This document shows, piece after piece, positions 51,262 to 63,210 of a DNA stretch of 64,000 bases. A program made the position numbers and the translations under genes. Position 1 is the stretch's first letter. Each line of letters begins with the position of its first letter. The notes under the pieces were generated by a model. That model was not told the origin of the DNA. It saw only the letters and a program-made list of their open reading frames with translations, and searched no databases. Origin of the DNA: Trichoplax adhaerens (taxonomy: Eukaryota > Placozoa > Uniplacotomia > Trichoplacea > Trichoplacidae); the NCBI RefSeq assembly GCF_000150275.1, contig NW_002060960.1, forward strand, positions 641,316-705,315. Reading direction: 5' to 3'.

Positions 51262-53311
51262 AAAGAAAGTAATCCAATTAATTAATTATTGATAATTGTT
51301 TCAAAATCATGAATACGACTAAGATTGATGCTACTATGTAAGTATTTCATTGAAGCTAAATACGTCCTTTAAAATATATGTACCATATCGCATTTTAGAG
51401 TCAAGTATTCGAGCTGAATCTCACTAGAATATTTTAACTAAATGTTCTATACTGGTTTAAACTTGCTTAATTTGACTGGATAAGATAAAAATTGGAAGAA
51501 TTCCGGGTTTTAGTCAGAAATAACGATATCAATGAAATCGAGTAAACTTACGTTGCTAAAGCAAACTTACATCAATAAGACTGTACGTCACAGTAAAAGA
51601 CTACAAGACTAAAATTCACAAATGCGACCTGAATATCGCCTTAGTAAAACTAAAGCTGTGCTTTAGCAAGGCATCTCAGACTAAAATAACTTGTTTTCTT
51701 GTGTCCAATAGGGCATTTAGGGAATGAGTTAATTGATACTAATATAAATTCTATTATTAGAAGTTGTCTATCTTTTAAATATTTATGTCTGGTCAACTAA
51801 TTAACATAACGTTAAAACTAACGTAAGAGTAATATGATTTCTAGAATTACGTAAGGTTGGTGCTTTATTATTGTAACTATTGTAATACCGAATATATATC
51901 TAAAATTTATTAAACTATATTTTTACTCTAACTAAATTTAGATTTTCTAGTAATGCATGCATAATAGCACTTTCAATTTAATGCTTATAAAATATGCTTC
52001 ATTAGCCACTTTTAAATTTTTAATGTACTCTTAGTTATTTAATGCAATATAATACGTACGCTTACCCAATTGTAGCAATTTATATTGTCAAATATCGATA
52101 TCGTATAATACCGGTAATTGCAACGATTACTAGCATTCGTTCTTTTAGATTTATTTACACTTACATATTTATATATCAACTTGGAAATAGTCCTATTAAT
52201 CATATTGAAACTTGAAGATACCCTTACAGTAATTATAGATAGAAATATGTAAAAAATTAATATGTTCTTATTAGTATTTTTTTGATCATACAGCTTAGGT
52301 CAGATAACGAACTAAAATCCCTGCAAGCCGATATGTCGTAAAAGGAAATGAATCATACTGTACATTCAGTTTTACAGCGAATCTACTCCTCAGTTTCTCT
52401 CCTAAATATCTAGTCTATCTCTTTAAACTGATAAGAACTGAAATCTGTAAGTTTAAAGATATCACTAGTCTGTTACATAATTCATCCGTTTTCATAGTAG
52501 ATTTATGAAGCAATATTTGCTTGAAGATAAATTGTCAGATTAACAAATCTTACCGAAGGATGTTACTGGACGAACCTTATATCGGGAGATATTCTACATT
52601 AAATTTCAGGATGCCCATGAGGCTATTAATATTTACCGGAAGTTTATTCGCTAACAATAATTTATCGTAGAAAATAAATTTAAAATATTGTGTACATACA
52701 TATAGATATTGATGAATCGATATTCCATTCAGAAATTAATACCATTATTCTCGTGATTCGTCGATATTTCCTTACCCAAATTCGAACTGTTTGATCTATT
52801 AATACCGTTTGAAATGTAAAATTATGAATTTATTAAGACTACGAGAGCCTCGTCAATAAATTACCAATTATTCATGAACTTCTAATTCCGAATTGGCGTA
52901 TCGATTTCAATTTATTGAGTCAAAGTTAACTCCCTTATTAATATTAAGAATTAAAATTTTTTTGAAAATACTCAGAAATATTAAATTTTGTAGGAAAGGG
53001 ATACATTGATCTAAAATTAAAGTTATAACCATCGCATATTACTGATTATGAATTCATAATCGAATAATTTCTATATTAGAATTTAAATAATTTCTAAGTT
53101 GTTTATTTTCAGTTGGAATGATGTCAATAATGATCCTGATGTATAAGCCGACCAGGATAAATAGCAAAATATGTTGTTCATGATTGTAAAAGTAACTATT
53201 CAGAAATGATAAATTACCAGATAAATAGCTATAATTTCAATGTTTTTATTTTATGTGAAGTAAGACATTTATCATATCATTATATGAATATGCATTAAAA
53301 TTGAAATTCGA
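51262..53311. other. Intergenic DNA after the second GPCR
   Basis: AT-rich, no gene recognised. At 51585-51620 the plus strand has GTACGTCACAGTAAAAGACT, resembling the end of the minus-strand 38-kb element (GTAACGTACAGTAAAAGTCT), probably a truncated copy. A CTTTAGCAAGG...GCTTTAGT-like segment nearby gives small self-complementarity only. Confidence 0.45.
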
Positions 53312-53617
53312 TTAATATGTTGTAACTCCAAGTTGCAATTTGCTGAACAATTTATCTCGACTTCCTAAAGTCTCTCTTGAGTGATAAATACATTTCTGTA
53401 AATGAATCATGTAGTCAGTGCCAAAACAAATTGTCTCGAAAGCTGTCAAGGCGTACTCTAGATATAATCTAGAAGAGACTGACATCGATCCCATAATTAA
53501 TCCTACAAAGTTTACGATGTTATAAAAGCTTTGAATTACGAAAATAGGAATTTTAAATCTAGCACCGCAATAAAATGATAAAATGACAATTTCGACACTA
53601 TTGTTGCCAATACTCAT
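53312..53617 (-). other. Unassigned 101-codon open frame, possible receptor or membrane-protein remnant
   Basis: Minus-strand frame with ATG 53617 and codon use that looks less AT-driven than most intergenic frames. It has two hydrophobic stretches (around residues 1-16 and 22-44) and a segment LTAFETICFGTDYMIHL followed by basic residues, which loosely resembles the end of a GPCR TM7 without NPxxY. A second open frame of 95 codons lies just upstream on the same strand (53673-53960) and is hydrophobic but unrecognised. I cannot assign a family. It may be a broken GPCR-like gene or chance. Confidence 0.2.
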
Positions 53618-54300
53618 TATGATTATTAGTACTTAAATCATTTAATGATTGGAAAATAAATTCACAATAGATTCAAGCCAACATTGAAACAAACATCATA
53701 AAACAACAATATGATAACAGATGTAGTTTAATTAAGGTAAAAGACAATCGTAAATGGATAGTATAGAATTTAAATTTTATTAGAAATTCTAAACGCGCAA
53801 CAATGCATGAAAATATGCATTGATTTTTATTATCAGCTGCGTTAAAATTCAAATGAAGGAGACGTAAGAAATAAAAGCATTTTCGTAAATAAAATATGGA
53901 ACAAATCAGAAAGAACTTTTCGGCGACAATTTTATAATTAGAAAATCCAATGTTGTACAATTTTGAATAGAAAAATAATTTCCATTATTTAAGTAAATGA
54001 TAGCTAAAAAATAAATTGCAAATATATACATTACGTTCCCTGTACTATGAGAAAAATAATTTATTTCAATATTCAGGAAATAATTATTTTACTTTGCTTT
54101 ATGCATTGAATGGTTTATACAATACATTTATAATTAAGTTATCGATAGCTCAGGATTTTTGATCGGGCTGTCATTTGCTAATGACTTCCAATTATATAAA
54201 TCTTACCATACTACGCCATGGTTTCTTAATTTTAGCTTAAATTAGGCATTAGGTCTTAAATAGAGTTTCTGGTATCCGAAGCTATCTGCTCAACAACAAC

Positions 54301-54350
54301 NNNNNNNNNNNNNNNNNNNNNNNNNNNNNNNNNNNNNNNNNNNNNNNNNN
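54301..54350. other. Assembly gap (50 Ns)
   Basis: Fifty consecutive N bases; the round length suggests a placeholder rather than a measured gap. Confidence 0.99.
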
Positions 54351-56141
54351 ACCTATTTAGCTTTATCCGCAAATAGGCATCTAAGGTAAGGCAGAGTATT
54401 CATTACATCGTATTCCTTTTTTATTAGCCTGAAATTTTTGTCTTACTTTCTGTTGTTAAAGGCAGTCAAGTTTTAAAATCCTGCTTTAACAATGCTTCTC
54501 GCCTATTATTATATACTATATGAAGTATACGATTACTGCAGTTAAAAAGGATTATTTAAATGTTACGGCATTGATATCGATCTACGTGATGTTCATATGG
54601 TTATGTTAAAATTAAATTGTAGTTTAGATAAAATTGCGATTTAAGCACTTAAATAAAAGAAGTGTTAGTATTGCATTGAGAAATGAGAGAGACTCCTACA
54701 AGATAAACTGCGAAATGTATGTTGAGAATAGCGTGCATATAAATATTTACTCATGTGGACTTTAATTTATGTCCGTTTCAGCCGAAGAAATTTCAATTCT
54801 CCTAGTTTGATTGAATAGTTTCAATTGCATTATTTACTTTAATATCTATTAAAAAACAATTTTTATTCGCTGGAAAACTGAATGAAAGAGATGAACCACG
54901 AAACTGTAAAACACATCTATGTTCTGTTTAACCCTCAGTTCTTTTTTGGTAATAATTGCATAAAATCGGCTAAGATTACAGTGAATTCTCAATATATTAT
55001 ATTTTCAAGTGCGATTAAATTAAAAAAATGCAACGCTTAGATTTGATAATACAGCATGTCACTTTTTTCTTATATCTTTAATCCATTGGGTTTAGTAGTG
55101 TTTAGATTGAGTTTCTGAACTAAATTTTATCTACCTTACTATTTTCTTTAACGAGTTGATTTGAGCATATTAAAATAGAATTATAGCATTACTCGTGTAA
55201 ATTTTTATTTCTTCATTGACCATTGATACCATTATCCTTAAAACCTCTGTTACAGATACTGCATCCAACTCCTTAAGTAATATAAAATATTTTGATTTTA
55301 CTCAAGCCAATTTTTCATAATTATCAAAAGTGAAACTTTTAAAATCGAAACTTTTATACTATATAAGTCAATGTACCATAACTATATCTTCAAATCCATT
55401 CCTTCTTCGTTTATTAATGAGAGAATTAAATTAAAAAATGATCAGAAAATAGTTCGAATGCATTAATCTATACCACGGGAAAGGATAAACATTAGCCTGC
55501 ATGATAAATTATGTCTAGCTACTTTAAAAGTCATAATTTTGCTACAGTCTGAAATTTAATATCACTTTTGATAGATAACTACAGAATTAGTGCGATAGTT
55601 ATAAAGCTATATGATGACAATGCAGAAAAAGGGAGATGCCATAATCAGATAGAAAATGAGTTGAAGATAGTAATAAAGTAAATACTATCTAAAAATATCA
55701 CATAAGCCTAATAATGCTTGTTACAGTACACGAATTGTAGAGAATAACACAATAGGAAAATATAATCTGTCAACTAGCACTACTGCAATAATACCACTCC
55801 ACCGATATTTCAAACTCTAGAACTAATCTAGAGTATATGCTATCAGTAATCTAGTAAATAGGGACTATCTTTCGTCGCAAGATCTTCAGCCAACTGCAGT
55901 AGTGTCACGGTACGAACTACCGTGAAGAAATAGCTATCTAAATTTGGTGAATATAATATAGTGATAATATATTACAACTAGTTACTTACAAAAGGAATTA
56001 CTCTAATTATAAATGTGTTACAGTAAATTTAATGCTGTGCTGTAATGTGCACTGAAATGATTCTGTGAATGGACATATTGTAGTCCGACTGTGAAAAATT
56101 AGTCAGTAGATGTTCTCACCTAAGTATTTTTATAAGATAAC

Positions 56142-56346
56142 TCGTGAATGTTAGCTGCTGTAGAAGGGTATATAAGCCCGTCAGATAGTTGAATAAGGTA
56201 GTTCTCAATTGTCTAGTTAAGTTTAACGTAGAATTAAAGGCGTCTAAATTCTTGTGAGGTAGTTAAGGGATACTGAATCCCGGAGACTAGTAATTTAGAG
56301 ATTTGTTCTACGTTATCCTTGTCACGAAGCTGGTTTGTGACAAGTA
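56142..56346 (+). ncRNA. TATA-led structured element, family member D
   Basis: TATATAA at 56169-56175. TAACGTAG (56224-56231) pairs perfectly with CTACGTTA (56308-56315). Inside is a 5-bp hairpin GGGAT/ATCCC (56267-56271, 56277-56281). The 3' hairpin is perfect: CTTGTCAC (56318-56325) with GTGACAAG (56337-56344), loop GAAGCTGGTTT (11 nt). Compared with the 24.3-kb member, the last closing pair is G-C here and A-T there, and two lower-stem pairs are Watson-Crick here and G-U there. That pattern is expected of a selected RNA fold. It lies 1.3 kb upstream of the GPCR at 57508 on the same strand. Confidence 0.4.
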
Positions 56347-57507
56347 GTCAGTAATTTGACGAAAGATTATGAGAAATTCCAAAAATTTAATTTACTTTAA
56401 GATAAGTCGGCTTTAATAAATTTTGGATGCTATTTTACGTGTGATCCCATGCAAAGGTACAATTGTACTAAATTATTCAATGATTTGATGCCAGCGCATT
56501 CAAAATATTAGCATGCAGAACCTATTCGAAATCCAATTTATTCCTCTAAATTACATTATTTTTATAGAGAGAGTCTAGATTACTTCTACGGTAATCTTAA
56601 TGGAATTTCTATGAGATATCAACTTCGTAAATGGATTTAAAAAAAAGCCTAATTACGCATATTTTACTACAGTTGTTTGTGGCTAACTCATTGAAAGCGG
56701 TGATATATTCCTGAGTAGTTAAATGCAACGACGATATATCACGTTCTCATTTTAACTTGATAGAGATTTACGAGTATGTTAAGGTATAAATAGCCCCATA
56801 TTGCTGACTAAGGTATACGTATAAGTCGGTATTACTTTGTTTTTATAATGTCGAAATTAGGTTCTAATTTGAACGCTATTATTGAAAATTAATAGCCGCT
56901 TCCTTTGCTTCTTAAAACAGTATGAATATCTTTATTATATAATTATTGACATTCTAGAGTAGAAGTACGAAAGATATCAAAGTAAAATTTCGAAATTAGT
57001 TCCTCAGCGACGCCTCTTGTTCTACATTTATTGACCGGTATATCCATTATATTAATATACTCGTATCGATATGAACCATCGTACGAGAAAAATGATTTTA
57101 AGAGATATCTCTTATTGCTTATTGCGTTGGAATGAGCTGAATAGAACAATAAGTCATGATAAATTTACATTTTATTTAAGTCTCGTTTATGCTGACTTTT
57201 TCTTACTATTTAATTTGAATTATATACGCGTATCTTCATAAGTAGCAATACCACAGTATGCTTTGGATCCATAATAATATGATAAATCAGACTAAGGCGG
57301 TTCTCAACATTTTATTTATTGTATCTGTAACATAGTACGGAAATAATTTAATATATTTATTTATTTTGTTATTTTAAAAAGCTTAATTAAATCTAACTGC
57401 AATCATAATATCTTTTACGTCTATAAACTGATTATATACCTTATTTTACTTGTTCTATATAGGGTATCCTTAAACGAGGTTTAATTTTACCAGTCAATAG
57501 CTACAAG

Positions 57508-58821
57508 ATGGCTAATCCTATATATTCACCCAATACACCATTATACTCACATTTATATACGGAAGCTAGTCACTATAAGAATTATGACAGAGACGAAAAG
57601 GACTATCTATCTCTTAGTAAAAATCAAAATACTTCAACAAATACCTTTCAATCTTATAACATTATTGCCTGGGTTACAATCATGGTTTACGTATGGGGTT
57701 TGATTGCTAATTCTTTAATAATCATGATCGTTCTACTACGTAAGCAACTGCATGTATCATCTTGTCTTCAAATTAGTAACTTCTCATCGACAAGTATTAT
57801 CTTTAGTTTTGCGGCTTTATGCTTGGAAATTACTAATCAGATTATTTTGATCAATTTAACATCACCATTATCGGCATCATTTGCTGCATCAACGCAAGCC
57901 AAACCTGGATTTAATTTCAACGATAACCATTCTCTTGCTACCTTTCGCCCTAATGGCAGCAATCTGATACAAAATTTAAATGATTTCTATTTCCCTTTGT
58001 GTGAAATTTTAACAGGAATAGTATTTACATCAGTTACTGCCGGTATTTATATATTAATGATGATTAGCATTCAACATTACCAAGCAGTACGCACTAATCA
58101 TCGTTGTCTAATCGATATTAAACGATTAATGAAAATCACCATTGGCATTTGGTTAGTTGCAATTTCGCTTTGTATACCCTACTCTCTATTAACAGTTAAA
58201 ACGTATTTTAAGACATTTAAGAGTCGTGTATGTGCGTTCAATAACGCCGAGCCAAGCCGATTGGTTATTATTTATAGTATAACTTATGCTCTAATAGGCT
58301 TATTATTACCGATTGTAGTTATTTGTTTATGTTATTCTTTTGTAATTTTTAAACTTTGTCGTGGTATGCAATTACGTTCACATATGACAAGTTCACGAAG
58401 TCAAGTCAATTCTGGACTTGAGAGTGACTATGATCGTAAATCAAGAACTGGTGTTCGGCTACTAATCGTTATAGCGCTCGTTTATATTTTGTGTATATTT
58501 CCATTTTCAACTGCCCTGATATGGCAATCTGTTCGCAATTATTATAGATCAGCAATGTCGTATGATCATCAACAATGCAACAATTGCTCTATTATCTCGT
58601 CGCAATTGAGTCAATATAGAAGTGAAACTAATAATAATTCATCTGTTTCTCTAGGCACTTTTTTCTCCATTGCTATAATATGTTTAGCAATGCTGTTTGG
58701 TTTAAATCCAATATTTTATCTCATTTTTAATCAGCGCTTACGTAAAGAGTTTCTAAAACGCTTTACATGCCGCTTTAGGTTAGTGAGGCCTAGGGTTAGC
58801 GTTCTTCATTACAAATCTTGA
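57508..58821 (+). CDS. Rhodopsin-like (class A) GPCR, intronless, QHY in place of DRY
   Basis: 437 aa, paralogue of the receptor at 49909. ATG 57508 has a good context (AAGATGG). Landmarks: Asn68 (1.50, IANS); Cys165 at the top of TM3, which places 3.49-3.51 at Gln189-His190-Tyr191; TM4 Trp in GIWLVA; EL2 Cys in RVCAF; TM6 CIFP (no toggle Trp, Pro kept); TM7 LNPIFY, an intact NPxxY, followed by NQRLRKEF and a basic tail. There is a long Ser/Asn-rich TM2-TM3 loop and a Cys/Asn-rich EL3, with many N-glycosylation sequons. Because NPxxY is normal here but altered in its paralogue, the DRY change is the older shared feature. Ligand and G-protein coupling cannot be told from sequence. Confidence 0.88.
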   Translation: MANPIYSPNTPLYSHLYTEASHYKNYDRDEKDYLSLSKNQNTSTNTFQSYNIIAWVTIMVYVWGLIANSLIIMIVLLRKQLHVSSCLQISNFSSTSIIFSFAALCLEITNQIILINLTSPLSASFAASTQAKPGFNFNDNHSLATFRPNGSNLIQNLNDFYFPLCEILTGIVFTSVTAGIYILMMISIQHYQAVRTNHRCLIDIKRLMKITIGIWLVAISLCIPYSLLTVKTYFKTFKSRVCAFNNAEPSRLVIIYSITYALIGLLLPIVVICLCYSFVIFKLCRGMQLRSHMTSSRSQVNSGLESDYDRKSRTGVRLLIVIALVYILCIFPFSTALIWQSVRNYYRSAMSYDHQQCNNCSIISSQLSQYRSETNNNSSVSLGTFFSIAIICLAMLFGLNPIFYLIFNQRLRKEFLKRFTCRFRLVRPRVSVLHYKS

Positions 58822-60064
58822 GGCGAGTAAGATTCAGTACTTGTAGACAACAAAAATATATCGGCTTAATTCAGTTATGTTATAGTTATCGGTATGAACT
58901 GAAGGAAAACTTTCGAGAATTCTGTTAAGTATTAGTACAGTACTAATTGGCTTACTGCTAACTTAATTATTACGATAATTACTAATAAAAATACACCAGT
59001 TTATTATATTTTACGATGTAAAAATTGCAGTTGCCATTGATGGCTGCCTTTAAAACCCTAACAATATACTGCACTGTACTGTAGTTAGTCGCTCTTTCAC
59101 AGGCAGTTTTCTCTATTCAAAATTTAAGAATTTTGATAAATCTAATTTATCGTATACTCTTACATTATCTGATTATTGCAATTACCTTGATAATGCTACT
59201 CTGACGTTAACTATTTACATAGTTCATGTAAGATAAATTATTAGTATTATGCTGATAAAAGTGGTATGATTAAAATCAATGTATGAAATATAAGATAGCC
59301 ATGCCTTCTACATATTAACTATTACTATTTAATCAATACACCTAAGAAATCTAAACAAATGAAATTAATTGCGGTGTAATTCTTTGATGAATGACTCAGT
59401 GATTCTAATTCAATCTCATTATATGGTATTATTGCAGATAATTGCGGCTTGTGCAAATCTATGAATTAAATTACTACGGATTAATTTAAGGAGATATTAT
59501 GGATTGACTAAAATTTCATTAAATGTTAAATGTCACCTCTATAAACTTTTACGATTGCTTTCATTGGACCGAGAACAATCTATATATATATTGGCTTCAA
59601 GTAGCAATAATCCATCTTTTAGCGCGCATGTTGTTACTACATATAATTTTGTTGTTATTAGTATTGACAGTTATTAACTATGGATGGAATTTAGTTTATT
59701 GGACACCAAAACATGATAAGCAGAACAGCTTTAACAAGAGGCATGCAATCATAGAGCATACATAAGAAATATCCGTACAGATGCCTTCATTTAGATACGA
59801 AAAAGTATGAAGTATCTATCTACAGTAATAGATAAAGTCGCAGCTACCAAATATATTTGTGAATTTGCGTTCGCAGTATTATTGTATATTATCAAAGGGA
59901 TATTTCGGTAACATAATGAATTTAATAAATCTTCTCACATTTTCAAACGAACTATTATAAATGATCATGATACATAAATTAGCTTAATCTATTATTAAGC
60001 ACTATTCTTGTTAGAATTAGATGCTACAACACTCATACACGATTTATCTAAACATAACTACTGT
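58822..60064. other. Convergent intergenic region between the third GPCR and the annexin gene
   Basis: Contains the 3' ends of both genes. Apart from the weak 80-codon frame at 59523-59765 (listed separately) nothing coding is seen. Confidence 0.5.
59523..59765 (+). CDS. Unrecognised 80-codon frame with one predicted membrane helix
   Basis: ATG 59523 opens an 80-residue frame with two N-terminal features (one N-glycosylation sequon, NVT) and a strongly hydrophobic stretch at about residues 26-52 (rich in Leu/Ile). It continues with WNLVYWTP and a polar, basic end. An internal Met at residue 37 would give a signal-anchor-like start. It could be a small membrane protein, a first exon of a type II protein, or a chance frame in AT-rich DNA. 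No splice partner found. Confidence 0.18.
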   Translation: MLNVTSINFYDCFHWTENNLYIYWLQVAIIHLLARMLLLHIILLLLVLTVINYGWNLVYWTPKHDKQNSFNKRHAIIEHT

Positions 60065-63000
60065 CTATTCTCTAGCACCCAAAAGACCTAGTATGATCCT
60101 TTTGAAGCTGCCGGATAGTTTATCCTGTGAAAAAGTGAAAAATATAATTAAATATAAAACGATGGAGGTACTATAAAGTTCCATTTGAAATAACAGTAGT
60201 TTATGATTAATCACGGCAAAGTTGATATACCTCAACTACATCTTCTACTCTTTTTCCATATAATTTTAAGAATTCTGCCTTTATATCTTCCATATCAACT
60301 TCTGATCGAGTAACCACGATACGAATAACGGCACTACTGTCAAGACTTCCCTGTAAATTTAAATAAGTAGAAATTGAGTATTGAAATTTATATATAGGAT
60401 GTAGAGTCTTAACTAATTTAATAAAATCAATTTCCATAATTTTGTGTATCATTGATTTACCGTTAAGGCTTTGTGCAATCGTTGAGCAAGGTACATAGGA
60501 GTAGATTGAGCACAAGAAACTAAAGAAATATTTTGAGAAATAAACTTCATTAGTGTGTGAAGCACAAGAGCAGAAAATTGAAATTTTAATACGGTGCAGA
60601 AATACTTACTAATTGCCAGCATACATTTCATAAGATCACCCGACATTTCTCTCTTAATGGATTCTTCAATTGTATATTTACATATCTGAATGAGTCAAAA
60701 ACATGCTATTTAAGTTAAATTGATAAAATAAATTTGAATGAATAACAACGTTTAAGGAATGGATTACCTTAGAATATTCTTGAAAAATTGACCGTAACTG
60801 CGGATAACTACGTGCTGCTAAAAGGGTTTTGAATCTGTTACGGTAAATAAATAAGAATAGGTTTGAACGATTAGTTCACAAATTACTAGAAATTAATTTT
60901 CTGATTGCTAGCATAATCAACATTGTTAAGAAGAAACAAATCAATAATATTGATAGCTTACTTTGATTCGTCAGTTCCCCAACGCGCTTCGCCAGCTTTA
61001 TATAGTGCCTAAACAATCAGGTGCATCAAATATGCTTATTAACTTATGATTATAGTTGAAGGTTAAACAAAAGTTAGATTATAAGTATCATTGCGTTTTA
61101 GTTACCTTAGCTTCCTTAGCTGACTGTTGCACATCAACTGTTTGATCATCAGATCGATTTCCCTGTCAAAAATATGCATAAATCAACGTTTAAATATGAG
61201 CATAGAATTCTTTAAATAAAATTCAAGTAATATTATGATGTCCATATGGCTATATATTTCTTACATGCAGCAACGACGCTAGAAAGTTTCGGAAGTGACC
61301 GGAAGTTTCACTGTAGACGTCTTTCTCCAAATCACGGTCATATTCTAAAATAATAATAAAGGTGCATATCAGTTGCTTTGATGGAATAACTTAGTTAATG
61401 CATTGATATCTAATAGTACGACAGCACTGAAATTGCAGGCTATTTTAGCAGTGATATTGCGCACACTATCCGCTTTTAAAACTGATAAAATCTCTATTGA
61501 TAGCCCACTGTTAGTACAGATATTAGAAAATTAATGCTATAGCTTTGATAAGGAAGTTAGCAATACTACAATACCGTTCTTAAATGCAGCCTTGATATCT
61601 GAGAGTTCTTGATTATTTCTGCTACAAATTATTTCAACTAGTGTACTTTCTGTTGTTCCCAAGCCTTTCATTGCTTTGCGTAATTCATGTGCATCAACTT
61701 CAGCAGGTTCTTTTAGTAATGCCAATACTGTATCTTGAACCTTTCCACTTAATTCATTTTTTAAACATTTTATAAGATCTTTGCCAAATAATGTCTTAAA
61801 ATCGCGAACGATTTGTTGTCGTTGTTGATGGCTTCGAGAATACATAATAAAAATAATGGCTTTTTCATCGCAACCTGAATATGCATAAGCAATATTTGCC
61901 ATTCTTTAGTTTTGATAGAATTAAAATTATGGTAATCTTTCACAGCTAATGCAATTATACTGTAAACTAACGAAATGGCAGAGGTAGATAGAATATAACA
62001 AAGTTACTAACCGAAACCCTTCATCGCTTTCTTTAAAATTTCTGCATCAGTTTCAGAAGAAAAAGGTGAATAATCCTTGACTGTTCCACGGTTTACCTGT
62101 ATAAATGAGTTTATTTTTGCGTCAATTCAGCCATTCTGATCTTCAATTTGATAATACTGTATATTACTACTAAATATCACCATCTTGGCAAAATACAGCA
62201 TAAGTGATATAATTGCTGAGAGCTTGTACCTTGGATATTTTTGTAGCAGCCATCGATGCGGTAACTGATGTTACTTGTGATGAAGTCGAAGTTTTACTTT
62301 GGTAATCTTTTGCAGGTGGTGGAACGCTTGGACTTGGAGCAGGTACTACAGTAGGTGCTGAAGGATGGCTAGGCATATTTGTACTTTGGGGAAGTGGTGG
62401 CTGGCTTGCCATTGGTGGTGCAGATGTACTAGTATATGCCGCCGAAGCAGGAGCTGGTGCAGCAGGCATTGAAACAGGTGGTGCAGCTGCTGTGGGCATA
62501 GGATTTGCTGGGTAAGCGTGAGGTGTAGAGGTATGACTTGGCGGCGCATGCATGGCTGTTGGAGCTGCTGGCATCGCACCTTGTGGAGCAGCCGGCATAG
62601 CTACGGATGGAGTAGGAGTTGGCACTGGCATTCCTGGCTGTGGTAGATAGCCTGCTGTAGGTGGTACTGCAGGCATTGGTGCTGGAGGCATACCAGAAGC
62701 AGGACCTGGTCCTGGTGTAGGCATTGCAGAAGGATATGGAGTACTTTGAGATGGCATTGTATTAAATCCAACCTGATGTGTAGGTCTTTGAAATGCATTG
62801 GCAGCCATTACTGCGGCTGCAGTGTTACCAAACCAGCCGGGTGCATTGTGTGATTGAGCTGGAGCAGGTGCAGCAGGTGGATAGCCCTAATTTTATTTAC
62901 GTGTCAATAACTTAGTAATGGTCAAGTTTAGATAAAGCTTTTATAAAGGGTTTGAAAACAAATTTTAGTCACAACTGATTACTACTATCTTATAGCAGTG

Positions 63001-63210
63001 CCAATACTTTCAGATATTACTCAATGAATATAAATGATAGGTAAAATAATAAGTCTACGAAAGTTGATTTTGTACCGGTTGTGGAGGATATGGACTTGCA
63101 GAAGGCATACTTGTCTGAGGGGGATAACCAGCGGGCGGATGAGAAGGAGGATAAGGAGAATAGTTTGAGCCTACGCCAGGGTTAAAACCATAGGGTGATT
63201 GATTGTTCAT
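60065..63210 (-). CDS. Annexin with long Pro/Ala-rich N terminus (A7/A11-like)
   Basis: Calcium-dependent phospholipid-binding protein, 580 aa. Minus-strand exons: 63210-63076, 62886-62230, 62096-62012, 61874-61575, 61344-61265, 61162-61106, 61008-60962, 60834-60768, 60685-60610, 60519-60461, 60350-60231, 60124-60065; all GT..AG, frame continuous. Residues 1-264 are Pro/Ala/Ser/Met-rich with repeated YPP motifs. [14 protein letters not shown] resembles ALG-2-binding sites of annexins A7 and A11, whose architecture this matches (human proteins ~490-505 aa). The core begins at GTVKDYSPF (268-276) and has four repeats: [33 protein letters not shown] and ALTGSLDSS. Acidic type II Ca2+ ligands Glu333, Glu405 and Glu489 follow at the usual 39-residue distance. 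Repeat 1 has Cys for the loop Thr. Repeat 4 has lost the GxGT loop by a one-residue deletion and reads SGS for SGD, so it probably does not bind calcium. Start: first Met of the exon; ACTCTTTAG at 63231-63239 (minus) may join a 5' UTR exon. Confidence 0.92.

Larger units (their letters stand above)
53618..57507. other. Intergenic DNA with assembly gap, before the third GPCR
   Basis: No gene I can support. A 68-codon minus frame at 56943-57149 has no recognisable motif. Contains the gap at 54301-54350, a perfect 7-bp hairpin CACGGTA/TACCGTG at about 55905-55923, and the structured element at 56142-56346. TATAAATAG near 56785 is another possible core promoter. The last 60 bases before 57508 contain TATAG and CAATAG acceptor-like sites that could join a 5' non-coding exon. 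Confidence 0.45.

Noticed and set aside
61537-61902. Start of the annexin open frame at 61902 as a separate gene
   Set aside because: The first residues are intron read-through. A CAG acceptor at 61875 joins in phase with the preceding exon and restores the annexin repeat.
62346-62798. Two other minus-strand open frames rich in Gln/His/Leu
   Set aside because: They are out-of-frame shadows of the Pro/Ala-rich annexin exon.
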